DNA of 64,000 bases, taken from NCBI RefSeq assembly GCF_051622035.1, contig NC_135364.1, positions 25,660,501 through 25,724,500 on the forward strand, written 5' to 3'. Of this stretch, positions 17,841-29,810 are shown piece after piece. Source of the DNA: Arctopsyche grandis (taxonomy: Eukaryota > Arthropoda > Insecta > Trichoptera > Hydropsychidae). The notes beneath the pieces are model-generated. The model made no database searches. It was not told the origin of the DNA and was given only the letters and a program-made list of their open reading frames with translations. A program made the translations under genes and the position numbers. Positions within the stretch are counted from its first letter, which is position 1, and the number at the start of each line of letters is the position of its first letter.

Positions 17841-17918
<78 letters not shown>
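17841..17918. repeat. (TA)n microsatellite
   Basis: Uninterrupted alternating TA run of about 78 bp. Confidence 0.95.
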
Positions 17919-17920
<2 letters not shown>

Positions 17921-17939
17921 AAGAAGATCTAATCTATTA

Positions 17940-18880
17940 TATGTTTACATATACATCTAAGAAGATGTAATCAAAGTTCTATATAATGATCAAAACTTAA
18001 CAATTGAAAACCGTTTTAAACGGTCGTTTGCAACAGCTGTTGCTAACACCTGTCCAAAAACTGTATAGAAATGCATTCGTTGCATAGTGAGATAAAAAAA
18101 CCGCATTCACATATGTATGTACAATACATATATGTATATATGAGTGGAGTTATCGATGACTTAGATATGTACACATCATATGCAAACACTTTCTTCAAAT
18201 ATTTGGCGAATGCAAACGATAAATGTAAACATACCTGTCTAGCATTCGCAATTGTGAAAAAAATACATGTACACAAAATCCATCCGAGTAACCTTGATCG
18301 TGATTTTCGATTCCCATTCCACGGCATTTTATCCAAACAACGGACAAAAATATCCACTAGTGATTGTTGTATTATGTAAACCCACGTTTGGATGCAGCGA
18401 AACCGGACTTATCCGGATTTCAATGCTAAATGGAATTATATATATAGGCACACGCAATAGAAATCGATATTTATGTACAAGCTAGAAAACATATACTGAT
18501 TTGTTGTGGTTAAAATCATGATAGAATTTAGCATTATGATAAAAATTGACCGTGATGTGAGTTGAATAAATATTATGTACGTACATTGGGTATGTTAATT
18601 GAAAATGTCACGTTGTCTTCTTTGGAATTTCCATTTTTTTTTTGTTATTTCTCGATAATGTTTGAATATGCCAAGTTGTACCTGGTACACACCTTACGTA
18701 TATTAAATTTTTCTATAAATATTTATATTTGTACTGCTTTGAAAGATATGTATATCAGAAGCAGATGCTGCTTACAATTTCCAGGCATTGAAAAAAAAGC
18801 ATACATAAAATCTTCATTATATTTGTATGTTTGTATGAAATAAAATCTATCAAGCTTTATTTTTATAAATATATAAATGG
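17940..18880. other. Intronic/intergenic sequence without a supported gene
   Basis: ORFs of 93-104 codons occur on both strands (18043-18379, 18562-18843), but none shows a domain, signal or splice support. The composition is ordinary AT-rich background. Confidence 0.4.
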
Positions 18881-18889
18881 ATTCTTCGT

Positions 18890-19232
18890 GACCCTGATTA
18901 GGTTCTTATAACTAAACATACAAAACCTTGGTTTGTGACTTCAGGTCGATCGCTTCCTATCATAGTTTGTCAATTTATCTGCTTTTCAATGAAACGGTTC
19001 CAAAAAATTGACAACCTTTACCCATTTATCGCAATTTTCAAGTTGGTGTTCGATTCGTATGAAAATGTCACAAATTTGTTCATAAATTTTCGGCATATAG
19101 AAATTTGACGATTTATATAAAAAAAATTATCCATAGATGCTTTGTTAAAATTATTCTAAAAATTGTATATCGATATTTGTAATTGGCCAGGAAGGCGCAT
19201 TGAGGTTTACCTGTCAGGCCTTCCTGGTATAT
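18890..19232 (+). mobile_element. tRNA-derived SINE, hairpin type A (5'-truncated)
   Basis: The middle module GGTCGATCGCTTCCTATCAT lies near 18947, CCATAGATGC at ~19130, and an intact tail hairpin CCAGGAAGGC (19187-19196) / GCCTTCCTGG (19218-19227). The tRNA-like head is degraded. Confidence 0.75.
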
Positions 19233-19261
19233 GTATATACATATTTATGTAAAATATATAA

Positions 19262-19693
19262 ATATGTATGTCACAGTGAAATTACATCACATAAAATGCA
19301 GCACTCATTGTTTTACCCTGTTTTTGGGTAGTCAAAATATTATCCCTTTATGTATTGGGTTTTTAACGATCACATCTTTTGAATATGATTGTTTTCTAAG
19401 ATTTGGGTTCAGTTTTGTGGGTAATTTCGTCGTGCTAACATTAAAATAGAATACGAAGTAATCAATATGAACAAACGCACCCAATTATCATTGGAGCAAA
19501 AAGTGAAAATCGTGACTTTGGCAAGGACTTGATTATCATCGCGGTCAATTTCCAATAAAATGGGATGTTCTTTAACTACTATTTTAAGATCATTGAAATA
19601 CAAAATCGAATCCATAACCTTAGCTCGTAAGAAGGGAACCGTACTGAAACGGTTTACTTAAATGCTGCGTTTTATGTGAGCGCGACTGTACAT
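19262..19693 (+). mobile_element. Pogo/Tigger-like element, copy 3
   Basis: Same ends as copy 2. The HTH start M-N-K-R-T-Q-L-S-L-E-Q-K-V-K-I-V-T-L-A-R is readable at ~19467-19527, then broken by stops. It directly follows a SINE tail. Confidence 0.7.
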
Positions 19694-19802
19694 GTACATA
19701 TTGTGACGTTTTTGTATGAAAAATAATAAAAACTGTTGTTATATGTATTTATTTTATTTATTTATATAATTTTAGCTATCTAGCTAATTTAAAAATACAT
19801 TC

Positions 19803-20333
19803 TTAAGAGGGCTGTACACCCGAAACCTTAATTTTGTTACCGTTCCTTTCTTTGATATATATATTGAGTGTATGTATATATTGAGTGAATGCGACAATAT
19901 ATATATCAATATATATATTGAGTGAATGCGACAGTAGCGCTTCGACCAGATAAAACGTGTTTTAAATTGACAAAATCGAGGTTTCGTATTCTACTATTTT
20001 CTCCTCCCAAACTGGACCAATATTTAAAAAAATTTCATCATCGGTATGAGAAAGATATTTTCTGTGCATCTATCAGCGTATTTTTTTTAAAATCGACCGT
20101 TAAATAACCACGCTAGACTCTTTTCGTGGGTTTAAAAAAGAGGCGATTTTATAGATGTTTGGCGGCTCCTAGCTCCTATAAAAAATAATTAATCAAAAAA
20201 ATAAAACGATAGATGCACCCCAATGGTGGATATCCATAGCATATTAAAAAATAATTTCTCTAGTGCCATAATTGAGGTAGGGAGAAGTATAGTACGTTTG
20301 TATGGACAAGGCGCTGCTGTCCAGCCCTCTTAA
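19803..20333. mobile_element. piggyBac-like MITE with TTAA duplication
   Basis: TTAA at 19803-19806 and 20330-20333 flanks inverted ends GAGGGCTGTACACC and GGTGT..-type GCTGTCCAGCCCTC (8 bp perfect, then partial). Length ~523 bp between the TTAAs. The interior has a (TA)-rich duplicated ATATATTGAGTGAATGCGAC. There is no transposase. Confidence 0.8.
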
Positions 20334-20359
20334 TTACTTAACTCTAAAAATATTGCAAA

Positions 20360-20518
20360 ATAAAAATGAAAATCAGATAAATTGACAAACTCTGATAGGA
20401 AACAATCGACGAGGAGTCACAAACCAAGGCCTGGCCGGACGCAACCAGTGGAACTCGAACCTGTGACCACTATGTTCGAAAGCATATATGCTAATCACTA
20501 GTCTGCTGGTTTATAATA
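20360..20518 (-). mobile_element. SINE head and middle module (fragment)
   Basis: Antisense fragment with B box GGTTCGAGTTCC at ~20455 and the TCCTATCAGAGTTTGTCAAT module. It ends at the A-box-like region near CAGCAGACTAGTG. No tail. Confidence 0.65.
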
Positions 20519-21740
20519 TTGAAATATTAAAAATGCAAACTTTAAATATTTAGACTCAGTCGTTAAAATCACTTCTACATACATATAGGGCATAAGTTTT
20601 GATGGATAAAATGACCCTGAGCTGATGCAATGGTACTGCATATTAATCATCGAACGAAAATATGTTCGTTACAGCTCTTTGCCCTATAAATATGAATCAA
20701 CAGTTTCATATATTTTACTCATAAGCTCAGATTAGATTAACGGATTATAAACAGCCGAAGCGGAAAGGGCAGAAACAGTTTTTCCACTTAAACTAAAGCG
20801 TCATAGATAAAAATACCCGAGATAAGGGGATACACACAAACATTAATGTAATGCAAATGGTGCTTTTCCGCAATGTTTGAATTGGTCTTCATTATGGCTA
20901 TGAAAGTTCACGGTCATCTCCACAATGATTTATGTAAGTGTCTAATTAATTTCGAATATTACGCAGTGAGTCACAAATGTTTTGAATTTTTTTCGTCAGT
21001 ATTCGGTGATGACATAATTGATCTTTTCATTGTTCGATGAACTCTGCGTACTCTGGGTGATGTTTTCGACTAATATATATATATACTATATATACATATT
21101 ATACATATGTATGTATGTAGTAAGTTCAATTTATGTCAACGATGTTGAGTGGATGACTGTTTATTTGTTTAAATTAGTGCTATTGTAAACTTTCATTGAA
21201 CGATTCTCTCTTCAGTGAATCGGTTATTTATTGGATACTTTATTTCACATAAATGCTATTGAATAATTGATATTCAATTCACAATTTACATTAGCATAAA
21301 TCATTCTCTATTAACTGTTTAAAACTCTTCTGCCTATTGCTATTGAAAAACATATCAACTACCATAGACCAATGTGCTTAGATCAGTTGGCTAAATATGG
21401 GATTTAAGATGATTAATTTTTTTTATTTGTTACTATAATCCATTGCTGGATGCATATATGTATATGCATATGCACATACATATAATTGAAAAGATGAAAT
21501 GATAATATTTTTAGCCCGAATTGCAGCAATTAAGTCTAAATAAATAGAAATGCTAGACTTTGAAGATAGTAAGTCATTGAAAATCTTGAAGGTTATTCTG
21601 GATATGCATAAATTTGATTAAAAAAAGTAGACTAAGCCTAGTAATTCATGACTTTATTACTTTTTGTCAGCATTTGTCCGTTTGATAAGGATAAAATAAA
21701 TTAAAATGTAAAATGTGAAACACATATTATTACTCATTTA
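20519..21740. other. Unassigned AT-rich sequence
   Basis: No coding or repeat structure recognised apart from short TATGTA palindromes and a (TA) run at ~21075-21095. Confidence 0.35.
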
Positions 21741-21955
21741 GATATTATTACTATTTAAGAATTGTAAATAGGTTTTTGAGCTCTTTTTCCGATTACGCTG
21801 TACATTAACATTAGAATAATACAATACTATGATTACTAACAAAATTAAATTATTATTGTAAAATATAAATTGATCAGTAGATCAGTAGCTATTAAAATAG
21901 ATATAAGATGTATTGTGAACATAATTTAGTAATACTAAAAATCATTTGAAAATCA
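21740..21955 (-). repeat. Dispersed repeat, reverse copy of 55330-55560
   Basis: Shares GAGCTCTTTTTCCGATTACG, TACATTAACATTAGAATAAT and GATCAGTAGATCAGTAGC with 55330-55560 in reverse complement. Confidence 0.65.
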
Positions 21956-22079
21956 ATACATATATTTATTTAAAGTTTGTACTAAATAAATATATGTATT
22001 CTTAATGCGCCACAGTGAGCGAAAATATGTATAAAAGAGAAGAAACAATAATCGTAAGGCGAAGTAAGAAGAGGTATGT

Positions 22080-22720
22080 AAAAAATATATTAACTATGTA
22101 GAAATTAAATAGCAGCAAAACAGTATAATAATAGTTAAATATAGCAGAAAAATTGGGAATGTCTTGCATCAACAGTCAGTACAAATGTATTAAAACCAGC
22201 TGTGAATAAAAAACATCTCAGTGAGTCCCAAATAGAAATTCAATCATAAATTACGATAAAATTATGAAAATAATGATGAGTGCAGACTACCAGACTCATA
22301 GGTTAAAATAATATGTAAATATCACATTCAGGCACGTCAGCAACGATTTTATCAATAAGTCGGATAGTTCTTGGAATTCGAGACATCCGATAAAGAGCTG
22401 TGCGGGCAGGAGGTACAACCACCAAATGACGTTGTCTAACACGCAAATAATTACTATAGACATAAAGTCCCAACTGTTGTCCCAACGAATAAACGAGAAG
22501 TTTCTCTGAAGTTCAAGGGAATTGTACCAAAGCATGCACAAAAAGAAAGGAGTAGGGTAGAGATATGAGTAATACCCATCCTTTTTGCTATGTAGGAAAC
22601 AGACATGTTTTTTGCACTGTGTTAATCACTAGAGAGTAATTTTCTTCTTGCGGACTCCACACAATAGCATTATACTATAGATTACTTCTCACAAGCGAGT
22701 TGAAACATATGGATTCATTC
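22080..22720 (-). pseudogene. Jockey/CR1-like LINE fragment, copy 2
   Basis: Antisense fragment aligning with 25100-25740. It holds the decayed C-terminal RT-downstream region (...V-V-V-P-P-A-R-T-A-L-Y-R-M-S-R-I-P-R-T-I-R) and the 3' UTR. Frameshifts split it into two overlapping frames. Confidence 0.7.
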
Positions 22721-22959
22721 ACACATTTTCCCTATTTAGTAAATCAATTTGATTCGTGGACTTTTGTGGCTTTTAATCGAACACTTTTCGTGTATATATT
22801 TCGTCAATTATTATCTAGCCACATGTCCTATCTATGTATGAATGTATTTCCATCTCAACATCCTTACTTGATCCATTATTTAAAATGATCTTTTCCTAGC
22901 CAAATTTGATGCTATTGATGATTCAATTTAATAATCCAAATACAACTGCTTGGCAGTGG

Positions 22960-23400
22960 TGATATCGTTATAAGAAGGATGTGTTTCGCTATAGGAGCCA
23001 TCAGCCATCCAATAAAGCTGTGTGCGGGAAGTGGAAGCAGACCAAATTCTGATGTATACCACACCAATTGTCATTTGAGACATAAATTCGCAACCATTTC
23101 AGCAATGAGAGGCATGATGTATTATTACGTAGGAGCAATGCCGGCCTTACACCCAATGGCGCCCTCGGACAATATTTTCTAAACACCCTTAGAAAGACTT
23201 TTTGCCTTTGGCGCTCTAATCTAAAATTTTGAATGTTTTTTGGCGCTCTAATTTTAAACTTTAAAGCGCATTTGGCGCATCGTTCGGCGCCCTAACTTAT
23301 TTGGCGCCCTCGGGAGCCGTCTGACCTAGCCCTCCCCTAAAACCGGCACTGCGTAGGAGCTAGAGAATAAATCATATATGTATAAGAGATATATTTGGAA
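22960..23400 (-). pseudogene. LINE fragment, copy 3, interrupted by a hAT MITE
   Basis: The 22990-23135 part matches 25360-25490 (GTGCGGG...GGCATGA..GTATTA..ACGTA). The LINE is cut exactly at CGTAGGAG, where the 23136-23351 MITE sits, and resumes after it. This gives a relative age: LINE first, MITE second. Confidence 0.65.
23136..23351. mobile_element. hAT-type MITE, copy 2, with 8-bp target duplication
   Basis: 216 bp, with ends CAATGCCGGCC and AACCGGCACTG. Perfect duplication CGTAGGAG at 23128-23135 and 23352-23359. The body matches 6785-6969, plus an extra GCCCTCGGGAGCC segment near the right end. Confidence 0.9.
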
Positions 23401-24890
23401 CTATTCCCTGGGATGCCCACTAGAAATACATATATATTGTATTCACACTATTTACTTTATAAGCTTTTTTGAATTTATTAATCATTTAAGAATATCTATC
23501 TAGCTTCAAATTGACTCCAGACAATAGCAATCAAGTTTGCTTCTCGCTATTGTCTGTTTAGCACCCCCTTTTTGAAGTACAAGGGCTGGAGAATAGCTGA
23601 TCAGCTCAAGATAAAACTGTCAGCAACTGTCATGTATCTACAAATTTATATGACACATTTTATATATGTACGTACTTTGGATGAAAACAACACGATGTTA
23701 TTTATTTCCAAGAATAGTTCATATCAGTTGGAAATTCCAACAGTTATCTCGAAATTAGTTTTTTACTTATTCCTGAATTGAAGGAAATTTTTACTTATTC
23801 CTAGTTAAACGAAATAGAGTGTATGGTTTTCTCTCCATTTTTATATTTGAAATGATTATATTTTGAAATTTTAATAACTTTTCAATGTTATCAAAACACT
23901 GCGGTATTTTGATATACATATATATATACATTCATATATGCAAGGAATAAGTATTTATCAATATCAATTTGACTTTGGTAAATTTGACATTGATAAAAAT
24001 TGGAATTTTATCACATATGATGCATTTTTTAAAAATTAAGCAATGCCTATAAATATGGATCACATATTTTTTGTATTGATAAATTGCTGCAATTACGTAT
24101 GTATGTAGATAAATTACATATCGAGATGAGATATTTCATGATAGATTCAGAGGTCAAGCCTTTTGGAAAAAACTGACATACGTGTGCAAATATATTACTA
24201 TGTATATGCAAATGCGTAATACAATATCGATATTTGGTCGTAAAAAATAAGGGTGCAATATCAATAGCGACACAGTTTCAACCAAGTGTACATATATATC
24301 TTGTTGGCCTACATTGTTGCGTAGAACTATTTAAATGCGGCTAAGCATATTGCACACAGCTGGCCAGGCGTGGTAAACCTTTTCAAGGCGAATAGAAATT
24401 GCCAATAAATAACAGGAGCCACTGGTGGTCTAATAATTGCCAATTATTGGCATTTTTCGAAGCTATCTGCCGTTCTAAAAATATACTGATAAAATATTTT
24501 ATTAATGTGACCTTATACGATTTGATATCACACTAAATTAACACTTACCGCACGGTGATGGATTGCGAGTGATTCGTACTTAATTTTATTTTATTTCACT
24601 GAATATACTTAATTCAGGGTCTTCATATTTGGTGTATTCCTCAGCAAAACCTCTATGATTCAAATTATGTCATTAGGAAATAAAATCTTTGATCAATATC
24701 AACAGAAATGATTATTTTCGCGGGAAGCTCCTTGTGCACGTGCAGATGCGAGAGAGAGAGAGAGAGGGCGAAAACACACAGCGGTGCACGTGGCACGTGG
24801 TTTTTTTATATACTCGAAAACATGCGAAAAAAATGGGCCGTGCGTTGCACATATTCATAGAACGCCCAGCACGCCCAGCACGCCCCGGCC
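23400..24890. other. Unassigned sequence with no gene
   Basis: Ordinary AT-rich DNA. A GA run (24750-24768) and a CACGTG-rich stretch (24735-24800) are the only compositional features. The ORF at 24689-24949 runs through these and into the LINE tail. Confidence 0.35.
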
Positions 24891-24897
24891 CAAAATT

Positions 24898-25740
24898 TAT
24901 TTATTTATTTATTCTAAACACACCATTGTGGCATAACAGGAGTTCCTAAAGCGCAACAATGGTCAAAAAATATAACAAAAAAAAATAAATAAATAACAAT
25001 TAAACATAAACATAAATACATCCATACATAAACATAAAAAATAGCATTTAATAATAACAGATAAAGTAAAAATATCAAATAAAATATAGCATAAGGAATG
25101 CCTTGCACCTACAGCCAGTTTCAATAAATATGTAAGAAACAACTACAAATACAAAACATCCCTGTAAGGCCCAAATGGAAGAGAGTTAATCAAAATTTCA
25201 CTCATAAATCACAATCAATCATGAAAATAATGATGAGCGCAGACTACCAGATAAATGGGTTAGAGTAATTTCCGACAATTTACGCTCACTAAGGTGGAAA
25301 ATATCACATTCAGTCTCGGCAGCAACGATTTCATTAAGAAGTCGGATAGCTCTTGGAATAGGAGCCATTCGAAAAAGGACTGTGCGGGCAGGAGGTACAG
25401 CCAGCAAATGATGATGTCTACCACGCACATAGTGATTAGGGACATAAAGTCCCAACTGCTCCAGCAACAACGGGCATGACGTATTACCACGTAAGAGCAG
25501 GAGAACGAAACGAATTAATGAGAAGTTTCTCCGAAGTTCAAGGGAATTATACCCAAGCATGCCCAAAAGGAAAGGAGTGGGGTAGAGATATGGGTAATAC
25601 CTATATTCTTTCCTATATAGGAAACGAATAAATGCTTTTTGCACTTTCTCAATCATCAGAGAGTAATTTGCTTCATGCGGATTCCACACAATCGCATTAT
25701 ACTCTAGCTTACTTCTCACAAGCGAATGACCCTCTGGGGT
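24898..25740 (-). pseudogene. Non-LTR retrotransposon 3' half (jockey/CR1-like), copy 1
   Basis: The 166-codon - strand ORF (25719-25219) reads M-R-S-K-L-E-Y-N-A-I-V-W-N-P then E-K-V-Q-K-A-F-I-R-F-L-Y, the conserved segment just after the RT domain in jockey/I-like LINEs. The 3' UTR runs to a terminal hairpin (ACCATTGT 24963-24956 / ACAATGGT 24929-24922) and an AAAT-type tail (24913-24898). 5'-truncated. Confidence 0.85.
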
Positions 25741-25749
25741 GTTTTCGGT

Positions 25750-26200
25750 AAAATTGTACCCTTGTATTTATACTTGCTTGACAGTGATCGATAACGGTGT
25801 ATTCCATATTTGAAGAAATGTAGGAGACCATCCATAGCGGGGAGCCATGCACACGATGTGCCGTTCATCGCTGTGTGTTTTCGCCCAGAGGGAATTCAGT
25901 ACGTGCCGCGCTTAACGGTTAGCGTGAGAATGATATCCGCCTTGGAATGACGGCTCTGCTTCAGCCATTATTTTAAAGCTATATTCAAATAGATGTCGAA
26001 TGAAACTTGTAGCTGTCAAAAATGTTTGACATCTAGAACAGCATTAAAACGTTGCTATGTACATATAATCTCCGTTTCAACTATATTTTATTTTATTGCA
26101 AACATACATACGAGTATGTACATCATATGTGCCATGATAGGAATTATTCAATGGACATATGTATAATGTATGTATAAGATTATTTTTGTACATAAGTACT
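25750..26200. other. Unassigned sequence
   Basis: Moderately GC-richer at 25780-25960. No ORF or repeat recognised. Confidence 0.35.
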
Positions 26201-26216
26201 TACAATTTTTCAAACA

Positions 26217-26640
26217 TAACCAGCAGCATGGACTAGTGTTTAGCATATCTTGCTATGGTCAGTGTGGTTACGAGTTCGAGTCACATTGGTTGCTGTTTGC
26301 CAGACTTTGGTTTGTGACCAGGTCGGTCGTTTCCTATTAGAGTTTTCCAATTTTTATGATTTGCATTGAAACGATTCCTGAAAAATTGGCTCTCCCTCCC
26401 CATTTCTCTCGCAAAATCTTGAATTCTCTCCATAGATGTCTCTGTGGATGGTTATTGCATAAAAAAATCGTATTGTTGTATAAATATTCGTTGATCGTAT
26501 TTTATACGATGTTTGCAATGCACTTGCCATGTTTGACCATAGATTATTTATTAATTTATAATTATGTATTAATATATAATTTAGTGTGTTTATTCTATTA
26601 TGACGAGTGTACAAAAATTGATCGATTAAAATAAAATAAC
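26217..26640 (+). mobile_element. tRNA-derived SINE, hairpin type C
   Basis: The head ACCAGCAGCATGGACTAGTG starts at 26219 with a B-box-like GAGTTCGAGTCAC. The middle module TCGTTTCCTATTAGAGTTTT follows, then CCATAGATGTCTCTGTGG and, at the end, ATGACGAGTGTAC with an AAATAAAATAA tail. Confidence 0.7.
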
Positions 26641-26749
26641 AGTAAATATGTATGTAAAATTTAATATAATAGAGACATCTATGGAAAATCAAAAAAAAAA
26701 TTGATACACAGCTAATTTGCGAGAAATACATTATGTAGGTAGCATTTTA

Positions 26750-26935
26750 AGTTTGTTAAGATTTAACGAATTCGAGATGCTAATAACTTAAATTTGCAAG
26801 AAACTGAGGGGTAGGCACCGATTAATTGGATCCGTCACAACAATTAAGCTAAAAAAATCAGGAAACTCTTACAGGACACTTTGTGTTTTAATATCCAAAA
26901 GATCTCGCCAGCAGCGTATTTTGCCGGGACGTACA
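26750..26935 (-). mobile_element. SINE-related fragment (as at 59785-59973)
   Basis: Shares AACGAATTCGAGATGCTAAT, GAAACTGAGGGGT and AGATCTCGCCAGCAGCGTA with 59785-59973 and (reversed) 49914-50110. Confidence 0.6.
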
Positions 26936-26939
26936 AAAT

Positions 26940-27310
26940 GTACTATGTAAAAACACGTACATAGAGGATGGGACAAATGATTGAAAATACTCAAACGTAT
27001 GCATTTTAATCTGTAGACGAACAAACTAGTTCGTTTGTCGATTGGTTTTGTTGTGTACACAATGACTGACCAGATTGGTTCGTGTACATACGAACAAATT
27101 AGTATGTCCATAAACGAATGCAATGCACAATCGGACTGTAACATATATACATATGTGCGTATACTTAATAATGTTAGTATAAAAACTTCATCATATTTAT
27201 TTTTAAGATTGGAATGAAGTACTGAACATTGATTGATACAAGTGGCTCGCACACGTGGAAGCTTTGGTTGAAATAAATATACTTCAAAGAGGAGGTGCTG
27301 AGCCATCTTA
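26940..27310. other. Unassigned sequence
   Basis: A 157-codon - strand ORF crosses 26869-27342, but its 3' third is the SINE fragment. No motif. Confidence 0.35.
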
Positions 27311-27314
27311 AGTG

Positions 27315-27860
27315 TGTTAATATAGGGGATATAATTGCGCAATTTGTATTATGAGAAACATTTCATGCGAAAAGTGCTCGTCGAGCTCTCGGTCTCACGG
27401 TTGGTTACCGTAGTCTACGTATCGATTGCGAGAGCAGTCTGGCAACCCTGTTTCTCTCGCACACGCCCTGCCATTGTGCGGTACATTGGTGAGGGTAGGA
27501 CTGGGGTATGGGCAGAGGGTTAGGGGGGGTTAGTTATCTAACGAACCCTATGCCTACCCACACCCTGACCCTGCACACCCCCTGCTAACGTGTAAATAAG
27601 TCCTCATTTTTGGCACCAGAAAGAGGTCACGCGACTTTGCAGATGGGTTGGGTACCCGAAACTCTGGCCTGAAAGGTCAAATAAGTATGCACCTTTGTTT
27701 CACTTCATATAATAGTCGTAAATGTGGGTACGTGTGTAAAGATTTTTCGGTAGATAGGATTCTACCTACCACCATTGTCATATCCGGAGACCCTACGACA
27801 GACTCTGTGAGAGACAAATCTTTTGACTTTGTTTCCGAGTGTCTTTTGTTAAATTAATTT
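27315..27860. mobile_element. GC-richer block, possible solo LTR
   Basis: A block unlike its surroundings, with CTCTCGCACACGCCCTGCC, G-rich GGGTTAGGGGGGGTTAG and C-rich ACACCCTGACCCTGCACACC tracts. It ends in a CTTTTGTTAAATTAATTTG boundary. Neither TG/CA ends nor a target duplication could be fixed, so the LTR call is weak. Confidence 0.3.
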
Positions 27861-27889
27861 GTCGCCGAAACTAATTCTCCTCGTTGCGT

Positions 27890-28080
27890 ATTTATTTATT
27901 TATTTATATATTAGCTACAGTGACATTTCAGAATACTCTAACGCGTCACTGTGTGACCAGACATATAAGCATAATACAAACACTATATATAAAATTAGCG
28001 GCTTGCGAGATAATTTGATTCAAAAACTAAAAAAAAACACCTATAAGGAGAGGTACCATTTCCGGTCAACTTAAAAATTT
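27890..28080 (-). mobile_element. Retroposon 3' end, hairpin type D
   Basis: Antisense 3' terminus. Stem ACAGTGAC (27952-27945) / GTCACTGT (27924-27917), loop GCGTTAGAGTATTCTGAAAT, then an AAATA-repeat tail (27910-27890). The body upstream is AT-rich and not assignable. Confidence 0.55.
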
Positions 28081-28329
28081 GAAAAAAATTTAAGTCGTGT
28101 CGATAAAAATTTCAGTAACAGATACTAAGTTTCAGTTCGATGAGACTAACGGTGTTCAAAAAATCCCCAAAATACACAGACATGTGAAAACGTGATCAGT
28201 GATCGATTCTGAGTTCAAATCAGCCAAAATATCGAGTTAGAATTTTTGCATGATCGCAAAACTTCATATTTTGTTACTACGTACATAGGTAAAGTAAAAA
28301 TAGTGAGACATCTATGTTATCGATGCTAA

Positions 28330-28572
28330 ATTTTTGAAATCATGTTCAAATAATGGTGACATATGTAGTGGGTAGGAATGGTTTTTGCCAATTTGTCGGT
28401 GGCTCCCAAAAATGAAAAGTTCAACAATGAAATCAGATAAATTGACAAGCTCTGATAGGAAACGATTGACCCGACTATACATTGTATATTCATGGTTTGA
28501 CCAGCAACACCAGGTATGGGAACGAACCCGCGACCCCTCAGTTAAAAGCATGTTGCTGGTTAAATATATAAA
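28330..28572 (-). mobile_element. tRNA-derived SINE (5' part)
   Basis: Antisense. The head AACCAGCAACATGC starts at 28562, with a GGGTCGCGGGTTCGTTCCC B-box region, then the TTTCCTATCAGAGCTTGTCA module. The tail is lost. Confidence 0.7.
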
Positions 28573-28574
28573 TG

Positions 28575-28990
28575 AATGCATACTTGTTTGTTTGTCCGCT
28601 GTGCAAATCCACAATTATCGATTTAGTAATAACAAATTTGACATACTCTTTTGAATAGTAGTGTAATTTGGACCGTAGATGGTTTTAAGAAGGGTTCAGG
28701 GCATGGAACTATTGAAATTTTTTGAAAAAAAATCATTTCTTATTCATCCATTTAATAAACGTCATGAAATTCAGCTATTAATACATAAACAAATCGTAAA
28801 CCATTGTTAGAAAAAGTATTGCGGCTAAATGTTCAATTTATATAAACAGGATAACCTAGTGGTAAGAACAAACTCAAAAGTGCGGCACGGAACGCGTGGA
28901 TGGACTTCAATTGCGAGAGGCGTATCTTCATGTCATTATTAATTCGTACGATCTTACATTTCAACAAGTTTTTCCTATATTTCATCAAAT
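28575..28990. other. Unassigned AT-rich sequence
   Basis: No repeat or coding signal recognised. Confidence 0.35.
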
Positions 28991-28997
28991 ATGTGAA

Positions 28998-29435
28998 TTT
29001 TATATATACCAGGAAGGCTTGGCAAGAAGATCCCAATGCGCTTTCCTGAACAATTAATTACAAACAATGCAGCATTTTATTATTACATAAATCACTCTAT
29101 TTCCAGAAGCTGAAGAACACGAAATAACAATTAATTACAGAATTAATTCATTGAGACATCTATGGACTTAGATTTTGTACATAATTTTTACAAATTATAC
29201 ACACAATAAATACAGAAGATATGTGACAACAGGAAAGATGATTTTTTGCCAATTTTGAGGAATCGTTTCAATAATGATCAGATAAAATTGGCAAACTCCG
29301 ATAAGAAACGATCGGTTTGGGGTCAGAAATACCCCCAAATCTAACCAGCAGTATTGCGGATTGAACACACTGATCACTTGGTGCTAAACATACACGCTAC
29401 CATTAAGCCATACTGCTGGCTTAATGGTAGCTACT
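28998..29435 (-). mobile_element. tRNA-derived SINE, full length, type A tail with type C-like head
   Basis: The tail hairpin remnant (ACCAGGAAGGC) is at 29010. The middle module is at 29240-29310. The head in sense reads CCAGCAGTATGGCTTAATGG (A box TGGCTTAATGG) with a diverged B box. Confidence 0.75.
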
Positions 29436-29469
29436 ACATATGTCAATATATGGATAAAATATCATCAAA

Positions 29470-29810
29470 AACACTCTAGGGGGTGAGGTTTGCGAAGGGA
29501 CGCGACGGTGCAGATTTGGCCGACCAGCGTTTTTTTCATGTACCTCTCCGTGTGTCTAATCGATTTTATTTTTGGTGATCTTTGGTGATCAGAAATTTGG
29601 TGATGAATAATTCCGTGAAGTGAATGGAATCTGGGAAATCGTTACGACGGGCAAATTTGTCGGTAGATAATTCCGTGAAGTGAATGGCCACATTAATTTT
29701 CCGACCCTTAAAGTTAGAGGGTCGGAAAAAGCTACCTGTTGGTTTCGTCTTTGAAGTATCTTATCGCTAAAGTAGTATTCATGACATAACAAAGTTAGAA
29801 TTTATAATTT
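29470..29810. repeat. Unclassified block with a direct repeat and a 12-bp hairpin
   Basis: GATAATTCCGTGAAGTGAATGG-like sequence occurs twice (29605 and 29669). A perfect hairpin TTTTCCGACCCT / AGGGTCGGAAAA lies at 29697-29729. Composition is less AT-rich than the flanks. It is probably a degenerate mobile element. Confidence 0.4.

Noticed and set aside
26869..27342. 157-codon - strand ORF
   Set aside because: Its 3' third lies in a SINE-related fragment and the remainder has no recognisable motif.
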